Assembly: GCA_964035545.1 (NCBI GenBank)
Contig: OZ037772.1
Coordinates: forward strand, 11,783,818-11,847,817
DNA from: Bugula neritina
Lineage: Eukaryota > Bryozoa > Gymnolaemata > Cheilostomatida > Bugulidae
Direction: 5' to 3'
DNA: 64,000 bases
Part shown: in pieces, positions 1 through 11,875 of the stretch
Layout of the letters: every line of letters starts with the position of its first letter
How positions within the stretch are numbered: position 1 is the first letter of the stretch
The notes under the pieces: generated by a model
Databases searched by the model: none
What the model saw: only the letters and a program-made list of their open reading frames with translations
Told to the model about the DNA's origin: nothing
Made by a program: the position numbers and the translations under genes

Positions 1-1
1 G

Positions 2-2986
2 GTGAACAATACCAATTTATCTGTACTAATTGACTCAGGAGCTTCTAGCAATTTATTAGATAGAAATACTGCTAAATTAGTAGGTTGTGTAGTAAAACCA
101 ACAACCAAACAATTATTTGCTTATGGTAACAAATCTGCATGCTTAGACTTGATAGGTGAAACTGATGTAAATGTTTTTGTGCCTTCTACTGGTAAATGTG
201 TGCATGCTAAGTTTTACATATTTAATGGTACTGCTACTACATTGTTATGTAAAAGTACATCTGAGCAGTTGGGTGTGCTGAGGGTTGGTCCTGTAGGTGA
301 GGGGGTTCACTTTGCTTCATCGGATCTTGCTAGCGGTGATGGGCAGTCGTGGTTGGATATGTTTCCTGAGTGCTTTGCGGGTGTTGGTTTGTTGAAGGAT
401 TTGCAGGTCTCTTTACACATAGATCCTAATGTCAAGCCAGTTGCTCAACCAGTAAGACGCATGCCATTTGGTCATAGGAATAAAGCTAAGGCTAAAATTG
501 ATGAATTGCTTGCTGCCGATATTATTGAGCGAGTTGAAGGTCCTACACCTTGGGTTAGTCCTATTGTCACTGTGCCTAAGGATGGTAATGATATACGTCT
601 ATGTGTAGACATGAGACAAGCTAATAAAGCAATAATTAGGGAAAGGCATCCAATTCCTACAGTCAAAGAGCTGATGTACAATCTCAATGGTGCTAAAGTT
701 TTTAGCAAAGCAGATTTAAAACTTGGTTACCATCAGTTAGAACTTGATGAAGCCTCTAGGGCTATTACAACATTTGCCACACCATTTGGGGTATTCAGAT
801 ATAAGAAGCTTAATTTTGGGGTAGCATCTGCTAGTGAAGTTTATCAGTATCACATACAGAGATCTATAGCAGATTTGGAGGGTTGCCAAAATTATGCTGA
901 TGATATTGTTATATATGGCAGTAACAAACAAGAGCACGATGCTAGGCTTAGAGCATTTCTCAAGCGCATGAGTAAACTAGGGTTGACATTAAATGCTGAA
1001 AAGTGCAAATTTGGCTGTAGCAAGATCACTTATGTAGGCTATGATATTTCAGACAAAGGTATATCAGTAAGTGACAAGAAAGTCAAAGCAATTGTACAAG
1101 CTAGGGTCCCAAAGGATGTTACAGAGCTGCGTAGTTTCCTAGGTCTTGTGAACTTTGTGGGTAAATTCATTCCTAATTTATCTACACATGCTGAGCCTCT
1201 GCTGAGGTTAGTAAAGAAAGCAAGTAAGTTTCAGTGGTCTAGTGAGCAGCAAGCTGCCTTTGATAAAATCAAATCTATGATGGCTCAGAGCAAAACACTA
1301 GCTTATTTCAACCCAAATGCTGAGACAACTGTTACAGTTGATGCTAGTCCGTATGGTTTAGGTGCTGTTCTAAGTCAACGTGTTGGTGGTTGTGAGAGAG
1401 TTGTTGCATATGGGCATCGCAGTTTGTCAGCCGTGGAGCGCAGATACTCTCAGACTGAGAGGGAAGCTTTAGCTATAGTATGGGGCTGTGAACACTTTGC
1501 CATATACTTGATTGGAACTAAGTTTAGGTTAGTGACTGATCATAAACCGTTGGAATTTATTTTCAATCGTGTAAACTCAAAACCATCAGCTAGGATTGAA
1601 CGCTGGGTGCTTAGGCTACAAGCATTTGACTATGAGGTGGTCTACAAGCCGGGGTCAATGAACATAGCTGACCCACTGTCTCGTTTGTCAGTTGATGAGC
1701 ATACCCCTTATAATGTGAATAATGTTGCTGATGAGTATGTAATGATGATAGCTAAACTGTCAGTGCCCAAGGCAATGAGTTTTAATGAAATTAAAAAGGC
1801 TGCTGCTAAATGTTTGGAGATGGGCCAGGTTAGAAAGTCACTAATCAGTGGCCTATGGTCAAACTGCCTTCCTGCATACAAAGCTGTCATGACTGAACTA
1901 GCTGAAGTTGAAGGAGTAGTCATGAGGGGCAATAGGATTGTAATGCCTGTGTCATTAAGGTCAGTAGCAGTGGAGTTGGCTCATGAGGGTCACCAGGGTA
2001 CAAGTAAGACAAAACAGTTATTGCGTACAAAATTGTGGTGGCCAGGCATGGATCAGGACGTAGAGAGGTTTTGTAAAGGTTGCTATGAGTGCCAGCTTGT
2101 CAGTGCACCAAGCAGACCACCACCCATGTCCAGTACAAAAATGCCAGACAAGCCATGGGAACACATTGCTTGTGATTTACTGGGTCCATTACCCAATGGA
2201 GAGAGTATTCTCGTAGTGGTTGACTATTACAGTCGTTATTTTGAGGTAGCATTTCTGAGGTCAACAGTTGCTACAAAAATAGTTGAAGCTATTGAAGCTA
2301 TGTTCTGTAGATGGGGAGTTCCATCAAGTATTAGAACTGACAATGGACCACAGTTTGTTAGTCAATCATTTCAGGAATTTCTAAATGAGTATGGTGTATT
2401 CTGGATGTCCACCACACCAATGTGGCCGGCTGCCAATGGTGAAGTGGAGAGACAAAATAGGAGCCTATTGAAAGCACTCAAGATAGCTCACATTTCAGGC
2501 AAAGACCATAAAGCTGAGTTGAGAAAATTTCTGCTAAGTTATCGTTCAACACCACACTCTGTTACTGGTGTTTCTCCTGCAGAACTCATGTTGGGGAGAA
2601 AACTCCAAACGAAGCTTCCTTGCTTAGAGAAGTCAAACAGACTAGATGAAGAGGTACGAGACCGCCAAGCAGTTGCACAGGAGAAGAGTAAGAGTTACTT
2701 GAGTAATCAGGCTCATATGCCCGATGTCAGTGTAGGAGATGAAGTCTTGATTCGTCAGAATAAAACTGACAAGCTCAGTGCAACATATGATCCGGAGTCT
2801 CAACAGGTTGTTAGCAAACAAGGGTCAGAGGTTGTAGTCCAGTCTAAAGAAGGTGTTGAGAAACGCAGAAATGTGTCGGATGTCAAGCCACTGACTCCAA
2901 CTTCGAGTCAGGCTATTGCTGTTACTGATAGGCCTTTGAGAAACAGGAAACCTCCTGATAGATATGGAGTCACAGTGACTCATTAA
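2..2986 (+). CDS. pol: Ty3/gypsy pol polyprotein, 5' partial (PR-RT-RNaseH-IN)
   Basis: This frame encodes the enzymes that copy the element's RNA into DNA and integrate it. It is open from the window edge, so the first codon is not a real start. Visible in order: aspartic protease motif LIDSGASSNLLD near residue 9; reverse transcriptase with YADD near residue 298; RNase H start VTVDASPYGLGA near 444; integrase zinc-binding HHCC region near 660-697 ending CKGCYEC; integrase core with Asp in IACDLLGP near 723, Asp in RTDNGPQF near 778 and Glu in NGEVERQN near 814. All catalytic residues are present and there are no internal stops. The integrase resembles the K02A2.6-like group common in invertebrate genomes. 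About 994 codons are visible. Confidence 0.97.
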   Translation: MNNTNLSVLIDSGASSNLLDRNTAKLVGCVVKPTTKQLFAYGNKSACLDLIGETDVNVFVPSTGKCVHAKFYIFNGTATTLLCKSTSEQLGVLRVGPVGEGVHFASSDLASGDGQSWLDMFPECFAGVGLLKDLQVSLHIDPNVKPVAQPVRRMPFGHRNKAKAKIDELLAADIIERVEGPTPWVSPIVTVPKDGNDIRLCVDMRQANKAIIRERHPIPTVKELMYNLNGAKVFSKADLKLGYHQLELDEASRAITTFATPFGVFRYKKLNFGVASASEVYQYHIQRSIADLEGCQNYADDIVIYGSNKQEHDARLRAFLKRMSKLGLTLNAEKCKFGCSKITYVGYDISDKGISVSDKKVKAIVQARVPKDVTELRSFLGLVNFVGKFIPNLSTHAEPLLRLVKKASKFQWSSEQQAAFDKIKSMMAQSKTLAYFNPNAETTVTVDASPYGLGAVLSQRVGGCERVVAYGHRSLSAVERRYSQTEREALAIVWGCEHFAIYLIGTKFRLVTDHKPLEFIFNRVNSKPSARIERWVLRLQAFDYEVVYKPGSMNIADPLSRLSVDEHTPYNVNNVADEYVMMIAKLSVPKAMSFNEIKKAAAKCLEMGQVRKSLISGLWSNCLPAYKAVMTELAEVEGVVMRGNRIVMPVSLRSVAVELAHEGHQGTSKTKQLLRTKLWWPGMDQDVERFCKGCYECQLVSAPSRPPPMSSTKMPDKPWEHIACDLLGPLPNGESILVVVDYYSRYFEVAFLRSTVATKIVEAIEAMFCRWGVPSSIRTDNGPQFVSQSFQEFLNEYGVFWMSTTPMWPAANGEVERQNRSLLKALKIAHISGKDHKAELRKFLLSYRSTPHSVTGVSPAELMLGRKLQTKLPCLEKSNRLDEEVRDRQAVAQEKSKSYLSNQAHMPDVSVGDEVLIRQNKTDKLSATYDPESQQVVSKQGSEVVVQSKEGVEKRRNVSDVKPLTPTSSQAIAVTDRPLRNRKPPDRYGVTVTH

Positions 2987-3450
2987 ATTCTTTATTGCTT
3001 GGTAGATTAGTTTATTAGTTGTTAGTCTCATTAGTTTGTAGAGTTCATATTGCAATTTACAGAGTGACTTGACTGGTTTACTTAGTGTTTGTGTTGGTTC
3101 GAGACTTGTGTAATCTGGACCAGTCTGATACTTGCTAGTAGTTGGTTGGCGTGTCTTGCTGGGGCTGTGTGTTGTGGCTGTGGGATTCGGTGGTGGCTCT
3201 GCGTGTCCTTCATTGCAGGTTTGCCCTCAGCTCATTTCACACTGCTCACTGTACTTAGTTTAGTTGCTTTAGTTTGATATTATGCATTTTATGTAAACTA
3301 TAGCTTTTCAAGGTTCACTGTAATTTGGCTTTACTTAGTTTATTTCAGTATTAATTTTATGGTATTATGTTTTTGGTTTACCTGAAGTTTGTTGAATTGT
3401 TATAAATTTTTATTATGCTAGTATTAAAGCTTTTTCAAGAAAGAAAGGGT

Positions 3451-3645
3451 TGTTGTATCCTGGCTAAGTGTCCACATCTGTTTTACCAATTATGTGTGAA
3501 AGGTTAATGTACTTATGTTATTAGTCATGGTTTTGAGTGCAATATTATTATGTGCTTGATTGTAAAGCAGTCAGTTATTATAGCGAGTGCAAGCAGTGCA
3601 GAATAAACTTTTACTCTCCCTTTACACGCAATCCACATTGTTACA
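3451..3645 (+). repeat. Candidate 3' LTR of the gypsy element
   Basis: A purine-rich run at 3437-3449 (aagaaagaaaggg) fits a polypurine tract and is followed at once by TGTTGTATCC. About 195 bp on, after an AATAAA at 3602-3607, the sequence reads TTGTTACA and stops resembling the element. TG...CA ends, a PPT just upstream and an internal poly(A) signal fit a short gypsy LTR. Without the 5' LTR the boundaries are inferred. Confidence 0.5.
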
Positions 3646-3765
3646 GATGCCAGCATACAAAGTAAGCATATATACAGTATAGAAGTAATGTATAGTATAA
3701 AATAAATAAATAATAATAGTATAAATAATAATATAAACGCAGCATTGTGTTTCATACGCACTAAC

Positions 3766-4363
3766 CAAACTCATTTCATGGTCGTAATATTTGTATGCTT
3801 TTGAAAATGCTTTCTTTGCTGCAACCTCTTCTTTTCTTTCGTTGGCAGACTTGAGTTGCAGGTGCCCAGTCTGCTGGTCTGCCATAGCATGAGCAACCAC
3901 CTGTTATACATATCACATCTGGTGACACATGTCTCAAACAGCTGATATTTTTAACGGATACCTGATAATCGAATTTACTTTATTAAAATTGCTACAGAAA
4001 AAACTTGTCGCGGGTGTCTAAAGCTACCTCGTGACTCATGTCACATATGACTACATTTGGTGCATATACGATAATGCTTTACTTATTTTGGGTTGGCCGC
4101 AACTATGAAATTTAGGCCTACAATAAAATTTATTGATTGTTCAACTTAGTTATTTAAAATTACTGTAACATTACCTTAAAGTAAGTAGCATACTGTAGCA
4201 GCATCCGTTGCATATGTAACAGTAACATTACCTTAAAATGGTTAACAAGTTTTTCGCTAGTCTTTAACTGACTTCTGTTTGCCGCGGGTAATTTTAAAAG
4301 TAATTTTTGAAACAGCGCTTTAGCTTTTATTAAGAAAGTGTCATCAATATCTAAAATAGACAT
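3766..4363 (-). CDS. Unidentified gene, first two coding exons
   Basis: Two minus-strand exons fit together in phase 0. Exon 1 (4363-4232, 44 codons) begins at an ATG, reads MSILDIDDTFLIKAKALF and ends AAG|GTAATG. Exon 2 (3900-3766, 45 codons) follows a TATAACAG acceptor, contains ADQQTGHLQLKSANERKEE and ends TTTG|GTTAGT. The joined 89 residues are helical-looking, rich in Lys, Leu and Ala, with no motif I recognise. Further exons should lie below 3600, beyond the retrotransposon and outside the window. The phase agreement and balanced codons are the main support; a chance pair of open frames remains possible. Confidence 0.5.
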
Positions 4364-4601
4364 TTTATAACTGTAGTTGAGAAAAGTTCTTACTTTAGTT
4401 GATAATTTTGTTATAGAGGTAATTATTCATTTAGGTCGTATATGTTAATTAACAATACATATGTTGGCAACTGATCACAGCTAAAATTTCAAATTTATTT
4501 ATAAAATCTATTTTTTATTTAAATATAAAACATTGCAGCACTATATGCAGCTAGCTATGTTTATATGGCAATGCAATTTATATAAAGAATAAGGGCTGGA
4601 A

Positions 4602-4657
4602 GCAACAGCAACAGTAACAGTAACAGTAACAGTAACAGTAACAGTAACAGTAACAGT

Positions 4658-4734
<77 letters not shown>

Positions 4735-4750
4735 TAACAGCAACAGTAAC
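4602..4750 (+). repeat. Hexanucleotide microsatellite (CAACAG/TAACAG)n
   Basis: About 25 copies of a 6-bp unit: a block of TAACAG is followed by a block of CAACAG, then mixed units. It lies upstream of the unidentified minus-strand gene and makes spurious Leu- and Val/Ala-rich open frames on the minus strand. Confidence 0.95.
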
Positions 4751-5043
4751 ATTATTGATTGAAGCTGTAGTATAAGTTTTTGGTGTACTCACCATCAAAA
4801 GTTAGGGGCGTTGATCTGGCACCCGCTGTCACTGCAGAACCAGGGTACGGCTGAACAAAAGTGGTAATGTTTTGAAATGATTCGTGTATATTAATTAGGA
4901 GTTTAGTGCTAGCTGGCATCCGGGCACACTTTAGCTATAAAAGATAATTGTGACACTATATTGAGCACAACAAAAGTTTATCACAAGTAAACAAAGATTT
5001 ACCAGAAACATTTTTAAGATATAATTTTGGAGCTTGATCGGTG

Positions 5044-8000
5044 TTATCTTCTCTTGCACTTGAATGCACATTTTAAATTTGAAAAGCGTTGAATCTCTGT
5101 TTTGAATATGTATAAAAAAATTTGATTTAATATGATTTAACTTAAATGTGTCCAGCATGCAATTCTTTTTCAGGTTATTGCAAATTGAAAGTTTTCAGCA
5201 TTTACTATATTAATTGTTTTGTTTTAAATTATTATGTGACAAACTGCTGATGGTTTTTGCTAATAATTATAAAAATAGTTAATATTTATAGATTCAAAAT
5301 AATTACAAAAAGTAAATTGGCTAGCTACAATATCTTTAATTCAAACTTACTGTGTTTTCAAACTCCTGGGGCTTTTCCCCATATTCCCCATCCTCTTCCC
5401 AATTTCTTATTAGAAACAGCAATGAAGTTTTAAATTTTTTCCTTTTGAAATGATAGTGGTTGTATTCTGAGCAGAGCTATAGATCAAATGAGAAAAGGTA
5501 ACATCTGTGTAATTTATGATAAAGTATTATATATAAAAGGCTTAATCAAATGATAGTAGACAACTTCCAATTGAATTTTACAATCATGGTTGCTGAATCT
5601 TTGAAACATTTTAATTAAGCCTGCTGTTTTATAATAAATTACTCACTTTAAAAATATTTAAGGCAGAGCTATGATGTATATTAGTTTAATTTCAACAGAT
5701 TTTAGCAAATTGCATTGCCTTTAATTGGTTAAATTATAACAGCTATAAAAACAGTTTTTTTTAAATTAGATATTATACTATTATTGGTTTATAGAAATAA
5801 AGTTATATCAGATAAAATTGCTAAATAAAAGAAAAAAATTACCAATTAGCTAGTCACACCAGTGCAACAAATAAAATATAACCCAGTGAGATTCAACTAA
5901 TTCAACTTCAAATAATTTAAAATGATGAATAATTTCTACCATACTAGGCACTAAGCATAATATATACTCACAGATATTCGTTCTAGATCATTCATTTGGG
6001 GTAGTCTGTTGAGGTTTAGGATCTGTAGGCTAGAAAGGTGCAAGGACATGTATAGTATAGCATTCTCTTGCAAGTAGTTATCACCCCTTGCATTCCGATA
6101 CCCTTTACAATCAAGCAGGAATATTGCAATCTATAAGGATGCAAAGCAAACACTGGTTAGGTTATGTCTGTGGAGCAAATAGTGTTAGTAACTGCAGCTG
6201 ATAAGAGCAAATGAGGCCCGTAAAGATATATATAGGTGTATGTAGTAAAACTACTTGAAAGGTTAGCCTGCAAAATTAACAATGTACGATAAGAGTTGGC
6301 CTTCGTATAAATAGATTAACAAAGTGCATGATAGTTCAGCAAGAGCAACTTGGTTTTGAATTTGAACTAATCTCTGACCAACATTTTGGATGCTTAAGTG
6401 GAGTACAATACAATTTGCAGCTTGCATATAAAATGTGAATTGTAAGCTTAAATAAACAATATTCAGTATATAATGCATAGATTTACAATCTTTTTAAACT
6501 GCGCAAAAAAACTTGCTGAAATTGTGACAGTTTTATTTCTATTCACCCCATTAAATTGAAGCGGTTGATCCCAGATCCAAATACCATGTAGTTGAGTTTC
6601 CTCCTTCTGCGATTCTACTTCTTCTACGGGCAGGTCAAACAGGTCCTCCCACCCGATGTCTGTCTCTACCTGCAGAACTATGGCTATCTAAGTAAACATA
6701 GCTTCTGTTTAATTAACTACATTAAGTACTACTACTATATTTTATCAAAGCAAGCCAACCTTGTCTACAGCCCTTCCAACAGCTGACAAAGGAAACCAAG
6801 AAAACAGTAATTGATGTATTAACATTTTTCCTCTGTGTCATTGTTACCTAAAATCTTTGAACAGCTATATTGATTGAATTTAAGTAAGAAAATAAGTTAC
6901 GTAACCAGTTTCTTTATACCCACCTGACTGTAATACTGACTGTAAATATTCATCAGCTGAAGTAGAAAAGTTTTGCCAGAGTTCTGTGCACCAGCAATAG
7001 AAATAAGAAAGACGGGTTGTTCAGGCACCGTTCCTTTAGAGAGGACTTCTTCCAGTGAAGACCATAAAAACTTTGGTGCTGGAGAGATTTCATCTTTTGG
7101 TATCTCAACTATTAATACTGGTTTCCCTTTTCTGCACCACGTATAGTTGTTCTGCAAATGTACCCAATTAGAGATTCAATTTATAGCTATATTGACACAA
7201 CTATTAGTATAACTGAGCTAGTGACAGATGATATTTAGCCTATTATAAACATTTATAAAGCTTTTGTGACACCGTTATAAACTATAACAACTGATAATAG
7301 TGAATTGGGCTATATATTTGCAGCATATAAAGAATTTCAAACTATTACAATTGCTAAAACTTCACTTGTAAATATGTATAATCTTTCATGCTGAGTTATA
7401 TGACATGTAACAAGCACTCCGACACATCTGTATAATATATTTGCCTTGAAAGGTGGTGATTTAAACACTGTTTCTTTATAAGTCATGACTTGCTGATTGC
7501 TTTAAAGTATATATTAGGTTATGATAAAAACTTGGTCTGTGCTTTAGGCTTTTTGAAGTCAATTTTGAAAATTTACTCAATCAGAATGAATATAGACCTG
7601 TTTGGTCACACCTCTTGAATATGTGGCATTTCATTGCATTCAGTTTCTTGATAAAAGCAGGCAAAAATATTTCAGGTAAAAGTTGATTTCTTTTCCATTA
7701 CTGGTTTATAGGCATAAAGTTTCATCAGGTTGTAAAAAATTACATTATTTAAAGTCATAATATAGAATATGTACAGTAAAATTTGAAAAATTTAATGGTT
7801 TTAAATAATGCCCAATTCAAACTACTGGTTACAGCATTTATGTAATAATTAAGGTATTCAGCTAAATTCAAATTGATTTTTAATTCAAGTCACTTAAAAT
7901 ATCAAGGTACTAGAAGTATGTACTATCATTATTACAACCAACTATACAATTCAATACGTTAGTATGATCTAATTGCATGCTCAACTGGCAGTGAAACAGG

Positions 8001-8069
8001 CTGTATAAATTGAGTGTGTATAACCATAATTACACTGACCTCGTAGTTTTCAACTTCTTTACTGCTCAT
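5044..8069 (-). CDS. Atlastin/GBP-like dynamin-superfamily GTPase, short and degenerate
   Basis: Exons (minus strand, all phase 0): 8069-8040 (starts MSSKEVENYE), 7151-6924, 6669-6547, 6130-5972, 5476-5351 and a doubtful last exon 5094-5044 ending in TAA. The product is about 237 residues. Atlastins and guanylate-binding proteins hydrolyse GTP to fuse or remodel membranes. The G domain is recognisable: P-loop GAQNSGKT in exon 2, HGIWIW switch I region in exon 3, LLDCKG (DxxG) in exon 4 followed by SSLQILNL, and LLFLIRNW in exon 5 at the RD motif. Three sites are odd: the Thr expected just before the GI of switch I is His; DxxG is DCKG; the RD motif that selects guanine reads RN. The helical middle domain and any membrane anchor are missing, unless further exons exist below 5044. 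It may be a pseudo-GTPase. Confidence 0.82.
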
Positions 8070-8992
8070 TCTGATTTGTAATTGACTCTTAGAGAGAAAA
8101 ATAATGTCCTCTCTAAAAGTTAAACAGCATGACAAGTGTGACTTTACACAACTACTTACTGTTAATTTACAGCACTACCTTCAGGAATGTTGATGTTTAT
8201 AGTACGTGATGCCTACTTTGAACTAGCAGTATCCTTAAGTTTTCAACTATCTCTTAAGATAAACTGTATAGCTTATCAATGCCAGCTGCAGTTCAACCGA
8301 ATCATGTCTGTAGAGGTAGAACAACTTCAACATGTATCGCACTATAAACGCTAACACCCAAAGCATTTATTGTAAAGAGTTTTTTGGCAAATTTAATTAA
8401 TAAGTTAAAAAATGACACATCTGTTTCTAAAGAAACTATTTCAATAAAAAATGTTTCTATAATTATTTTTGAATACCCATCTACACTATTCAATATGGTA
8501 AAGCTGTGAATAAATATCTCTAAGCTTGTTCCACTATTGAAATAATTATTATATATTTCCAAAGGTTTAGTTATTTCAGTAAATGATGAAATATATTATT
8601 ATTTTAATAATCAGTTGCTTTACATCACAAAATATTATGTTTCATGCTGTTTGATGAAGAATCAGTTCTTAGTTATAGCAGCAATGAAAAGACAATGGAA
8701 AAACTTCGAAAGTATTTGCAAGTATAGAGTGAAAATGAATTATGGGTAATCTGCCAGCAGGAAGTGACTGTAAATTTGTAAACATATATGTCAAATATAT
8801 TCTTAATAGAAAAGTTAGTGCGTATATATAGGCAAACATCTGGTAAATACAATATAAGTGGTAAAAGCTGGAATAACACTACATGCTTATATCTACTAAT
8901 TGCTTTTGCTTAAATAAAAGGTTTCTAAACATGAAATAAGTTACTCGCATGTGCTTAAAAATGTCAAGTGTTGTAAGTCTCTAAAAATATGT
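8070..8992. other. Intergenic, GTPase gene to ZF1
   Basis: AT-rich spacer between the start of the minus-strand GTPase and the stop of minus-strand ZF1. The open frame at 8302-8562 has no splice-compatible neighbours and looks like chance. I see no other element. Confidence 0.6.
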
Positions 8993-11875
8993 TCAACATT
9001 CGTCAGATGATTCATCATCTGGATTGTTCCGGTTGGCTATAAATACATGGAGGTACTGGTCCAGGAAGTAATTGTGTGTGAGTTCGTTTACAGGATAACG
9101 ACAAAGCTTACAGATGTACATGCCTTGCGTATGAATGGCTGTCCCAGCCTCGTGACATTTTATACACTTTGCCTTATTGATAGTTTTGTTACAGTCTATA
9201 GCAATTTCATTCACGGGTTTCATCCAATCAAATTTCTTGTGACTGTTGCTAAAATGGGATTCTATTTTGTTCCACATGAACTCATAAAAACCACATATTA
9301 GACATTTGTAAGCCTCACACTTGGTACATTTGCTCATGTACTGGTGCACTTTGTAGGCATCCTTTGCAGTTCCTGGGCAGTCCACATGACAAGGAAATAT
9401 TTTGATGTCATCTTCCAGTTTTGGAGCTTTACAGGGAAAATCTGCGGGTCGGTTTGTAAACTCGGTGGTCACCGCCAAGTTGGGATTTTTGTGACCAGTT
9501 CGTTCTAGATGTCTGGCATATGAGTACTCTTTGAAGAAGTCTTCCCCACATCTGAGACACTGGTACCTCTTGCAGTTCGGGCAGTAGCTACCCTTCCCGT
9601 CCGTATTCTCTAAGTAGTACAGGCTATTCTTAGCACCACAGAAGCATCCAACGAATGGAAGAATTTCAGAAGTTGACAATTTGCTTGGAAGGGTTTTGTG
9701 TTCTTTACTTAAAAATTTGCTCTAAAAAATGTGAAATATAAATGCGTAGATTGTTGCACAAAGTTGATTCTTTTTAGAATCCTGTGAGAGGTAGTGAGAT
9801 AATTGACATAGACATGTTGAAATGCTCATGTTTATTGCACCATGTTACTATGTGGCATTTCTCTATTTAGCACATCATTATATAAAAACAAAGCTTTCAA
9901 CATTATGATAATGATCTGGTTGATCTTTAAATTGTACAAGAATCATGACAAAGTTATGACACTAACACTGTATACATTAAGGCTAAGTTCACTAAAAAGG
10001 ACTAAATATCTTTATTAAATATTGAGTTCCACAAATATTGAAACAAAGAACTGTGCCCGCAATATTATTTGAGAGCTGTCTAGCAAATTGATAAGTGAAA
10101 CATATATGAAGTACCCATCTATCATTAGTCTGCATAATGTCAGCCATTTCATCCAGAAACTTAAACGTCCAGTTTATTATTCCTTTGAGCCGTGTTATCT
10201 CACCATATCTCACAATCTCTATCAGCAGGGGCCGTATTGTATGGAACATCTACAGCAAGGTGCAGAGTATGTGCTGGTATAAACTTTGTTATGTAGTATT
10301 AACTTAGGATAGCTTTTTGAATTTTAAGGTAACTCTAACATTTACGCCAGCTAATTAGGGAAACAAATATAATTAAATTAACATATTTTGTTACTGTAAA
10401 CACATTCACACTTGCACGACAGTGGATGTTAATTATTAAACAAAACATTTATTTATATTATGTTATTACAAAGCTATATAATTAGTGAGGCGGATGCATG
10501 GAAAGCCAGCAATAATTAGCAACATTATTACATGATGCTATAATGAGATTTAAATGGCTATTACATTGCAAAGATGTGGCCATATGAACATTCTCATAGG
10601 CCGTGGTGGGTTACCCTCCTTGGGGACTGGTACTGACTCTAAGCGCTTGATGACCTCGGCAACTGTCAGGGCTATTGAGTTGGTGATAATGTAACATGGT
10701 ACAAATGGGGCTGCAATAAACAGCATGTTGTATATAATGTTTCATAACATTTGTGTGAGAAGATTATCTTAACATTGCATAGAATAAAACAATAACAGCT
10801 CACTAGTTAAAATACTAGGTATTGCTCATACTACTAGCTGTTTATTTATTTTACTAGGGGTCAGTTTATTTGACTAGGTATTGTAGCTCACACTAGAAAG
10901 TATCAGCCCATACCACTATAGTTGTCAGCTAGTATTTCTATTAAAATATGACATTGTCTTTTTTAAACCTTCATCTTATACCTTCCACCTTGATATAAAT
11001 AGAACCTTGTAAACTTATAAGTATAATAATAGTTCTAGCTGCACAGTACCGACCTATCTTCTCAACTGCGTTGGCGTGTGGCAAAAACAGGGGTGTAAAC
11101 ATGACCTCATTCTCTCCGAGAACTTTAACTATGCTGGCCAATGGCAGGTTGCTGTTGGGAAAATTGATGGTCGTTTCTTCTATTCTGGAAAATGACAAAA
11201 GAATTGAAAGGAGATAACTCCCCAATATCGCAGAGCTGGTGCTGCTGTAAACCTATGTGATATCCTGCTGTCGATTTAACAGATTACTGAATATTGTTAC
11301 AGCTAGCTCATGCTGCACTCACGTAGTATAACTAAAAACTTGTTGAACTATAAATATTTGTTCACCTAGTATCCACACAATACTTGTTCATGTTTTGGCA
11401 ACAATTTGCATGTTAAACCTGCATGGGTGTTCTTATACCTATATCTACATCTAAACTAAACCAGACTTATAACACTCACTATAGTCATAAACACAATTAT
11501 ACTCAACCTATATGTACTCAATATAATTGTACTTGTCTTATATGCGCTAGCTCTCACTCTACACAAACTCAACCTACTTTCACCTATATAATAGAAATAA
11601 TCAGCTAAAAATATAAACCTACCTTGACCTACATTTACTAGACTTACATTATATTATACTCATTATACACATACTACTGTTAAACATAATCAACCTACAC
11701 AAACTCAACATACGTGTAACTAGCTTGTATGTATTTAATCTTGGCTTACATTTACTCAGCTGACAAGTGTATTTACTCTCAACTTACACTTAATCAACTC
11801 TACTTACTTGTTCAGTACAAATGCCACAAATATCTCTTTATTGGTTGCTGGTGGGTTGTTTCTTTTGGGAGGCAT
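8993..11875 (-). CDS. ZF1: multi-Cys zinc-finger protein with N-terminal module (novel family)
   Basis: Five exons: 11875-11808, 11184-11054, 10710-10565, 10249-10115, 9721-8993, giving about 402 residues. Phases (2, 1, 0, 0) and lengths match ZF6. Exon 1 encodes the core NKEIFVAFVL; exon 2 contains FPNSNLPLASIVKVLGENEV; exon 4 starts MFHTIRPLLIEIV. Exons 1-4 form a helical module of about 160 residues unknown to me. Exon 5 holds the metal-binding part: VGCFCG; CPNCKRYQCLRCGEDF plus two His; CHVDCPGT; SKCTKCEAYKCLICG plus two His; CIKCHEAGTAI; CKLC; then an acidic tail ending DDESSDEC. Paired Cys/His sites suggest several zinc knuckles, possibly for nucleic acid or protein binding (inference). 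It is divergent to ZF2. Confidence 0.88.

Larger units (their letters stand above)
1..3645 (+). mobile_element. Ty3/gypsy LTR retrotransposon, 3' part
   Basis: The window opens inside the pol reading frame of an LTR retrotransposon, so gag, the 5' LTR and the pol start lie outside. The order protease, reverse transcriptase, RNase H, integrase is that of Ty3/gypsy elements. The frame is intact to its stop at 2986, so the copy is probably young. About 450 bp of non-coding sequence follows, then a purine tract at 3437-3449 and a candidate 3' LTR at 3451-3645. The element is on the plus strand while the flanking host exons (3766-4363) are on the minus strand, which suggests an antisense intron insertion. 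The right end is inferred because the 5' LTR is not available for comparison. Confidence 0.85.

Noticed and set aside
3089-3277. 62-residue Cys/Leu-rich plus frame after pol
   Set aside because: In the non-coding region between pol and the LTR; an env gene would be far longer and carry other features.
4541-4798. Poly-Leu and Val/Ala/Thr-repeat minus frames
   Set aside because: Translations of the hexanucleotide microsatellite.
8302-8562. 86-residue minus-strand frame between the GTPase gene and ZF1
   Set aside because: No plausible splice sites or family similarity; composition of AT-rich noise.
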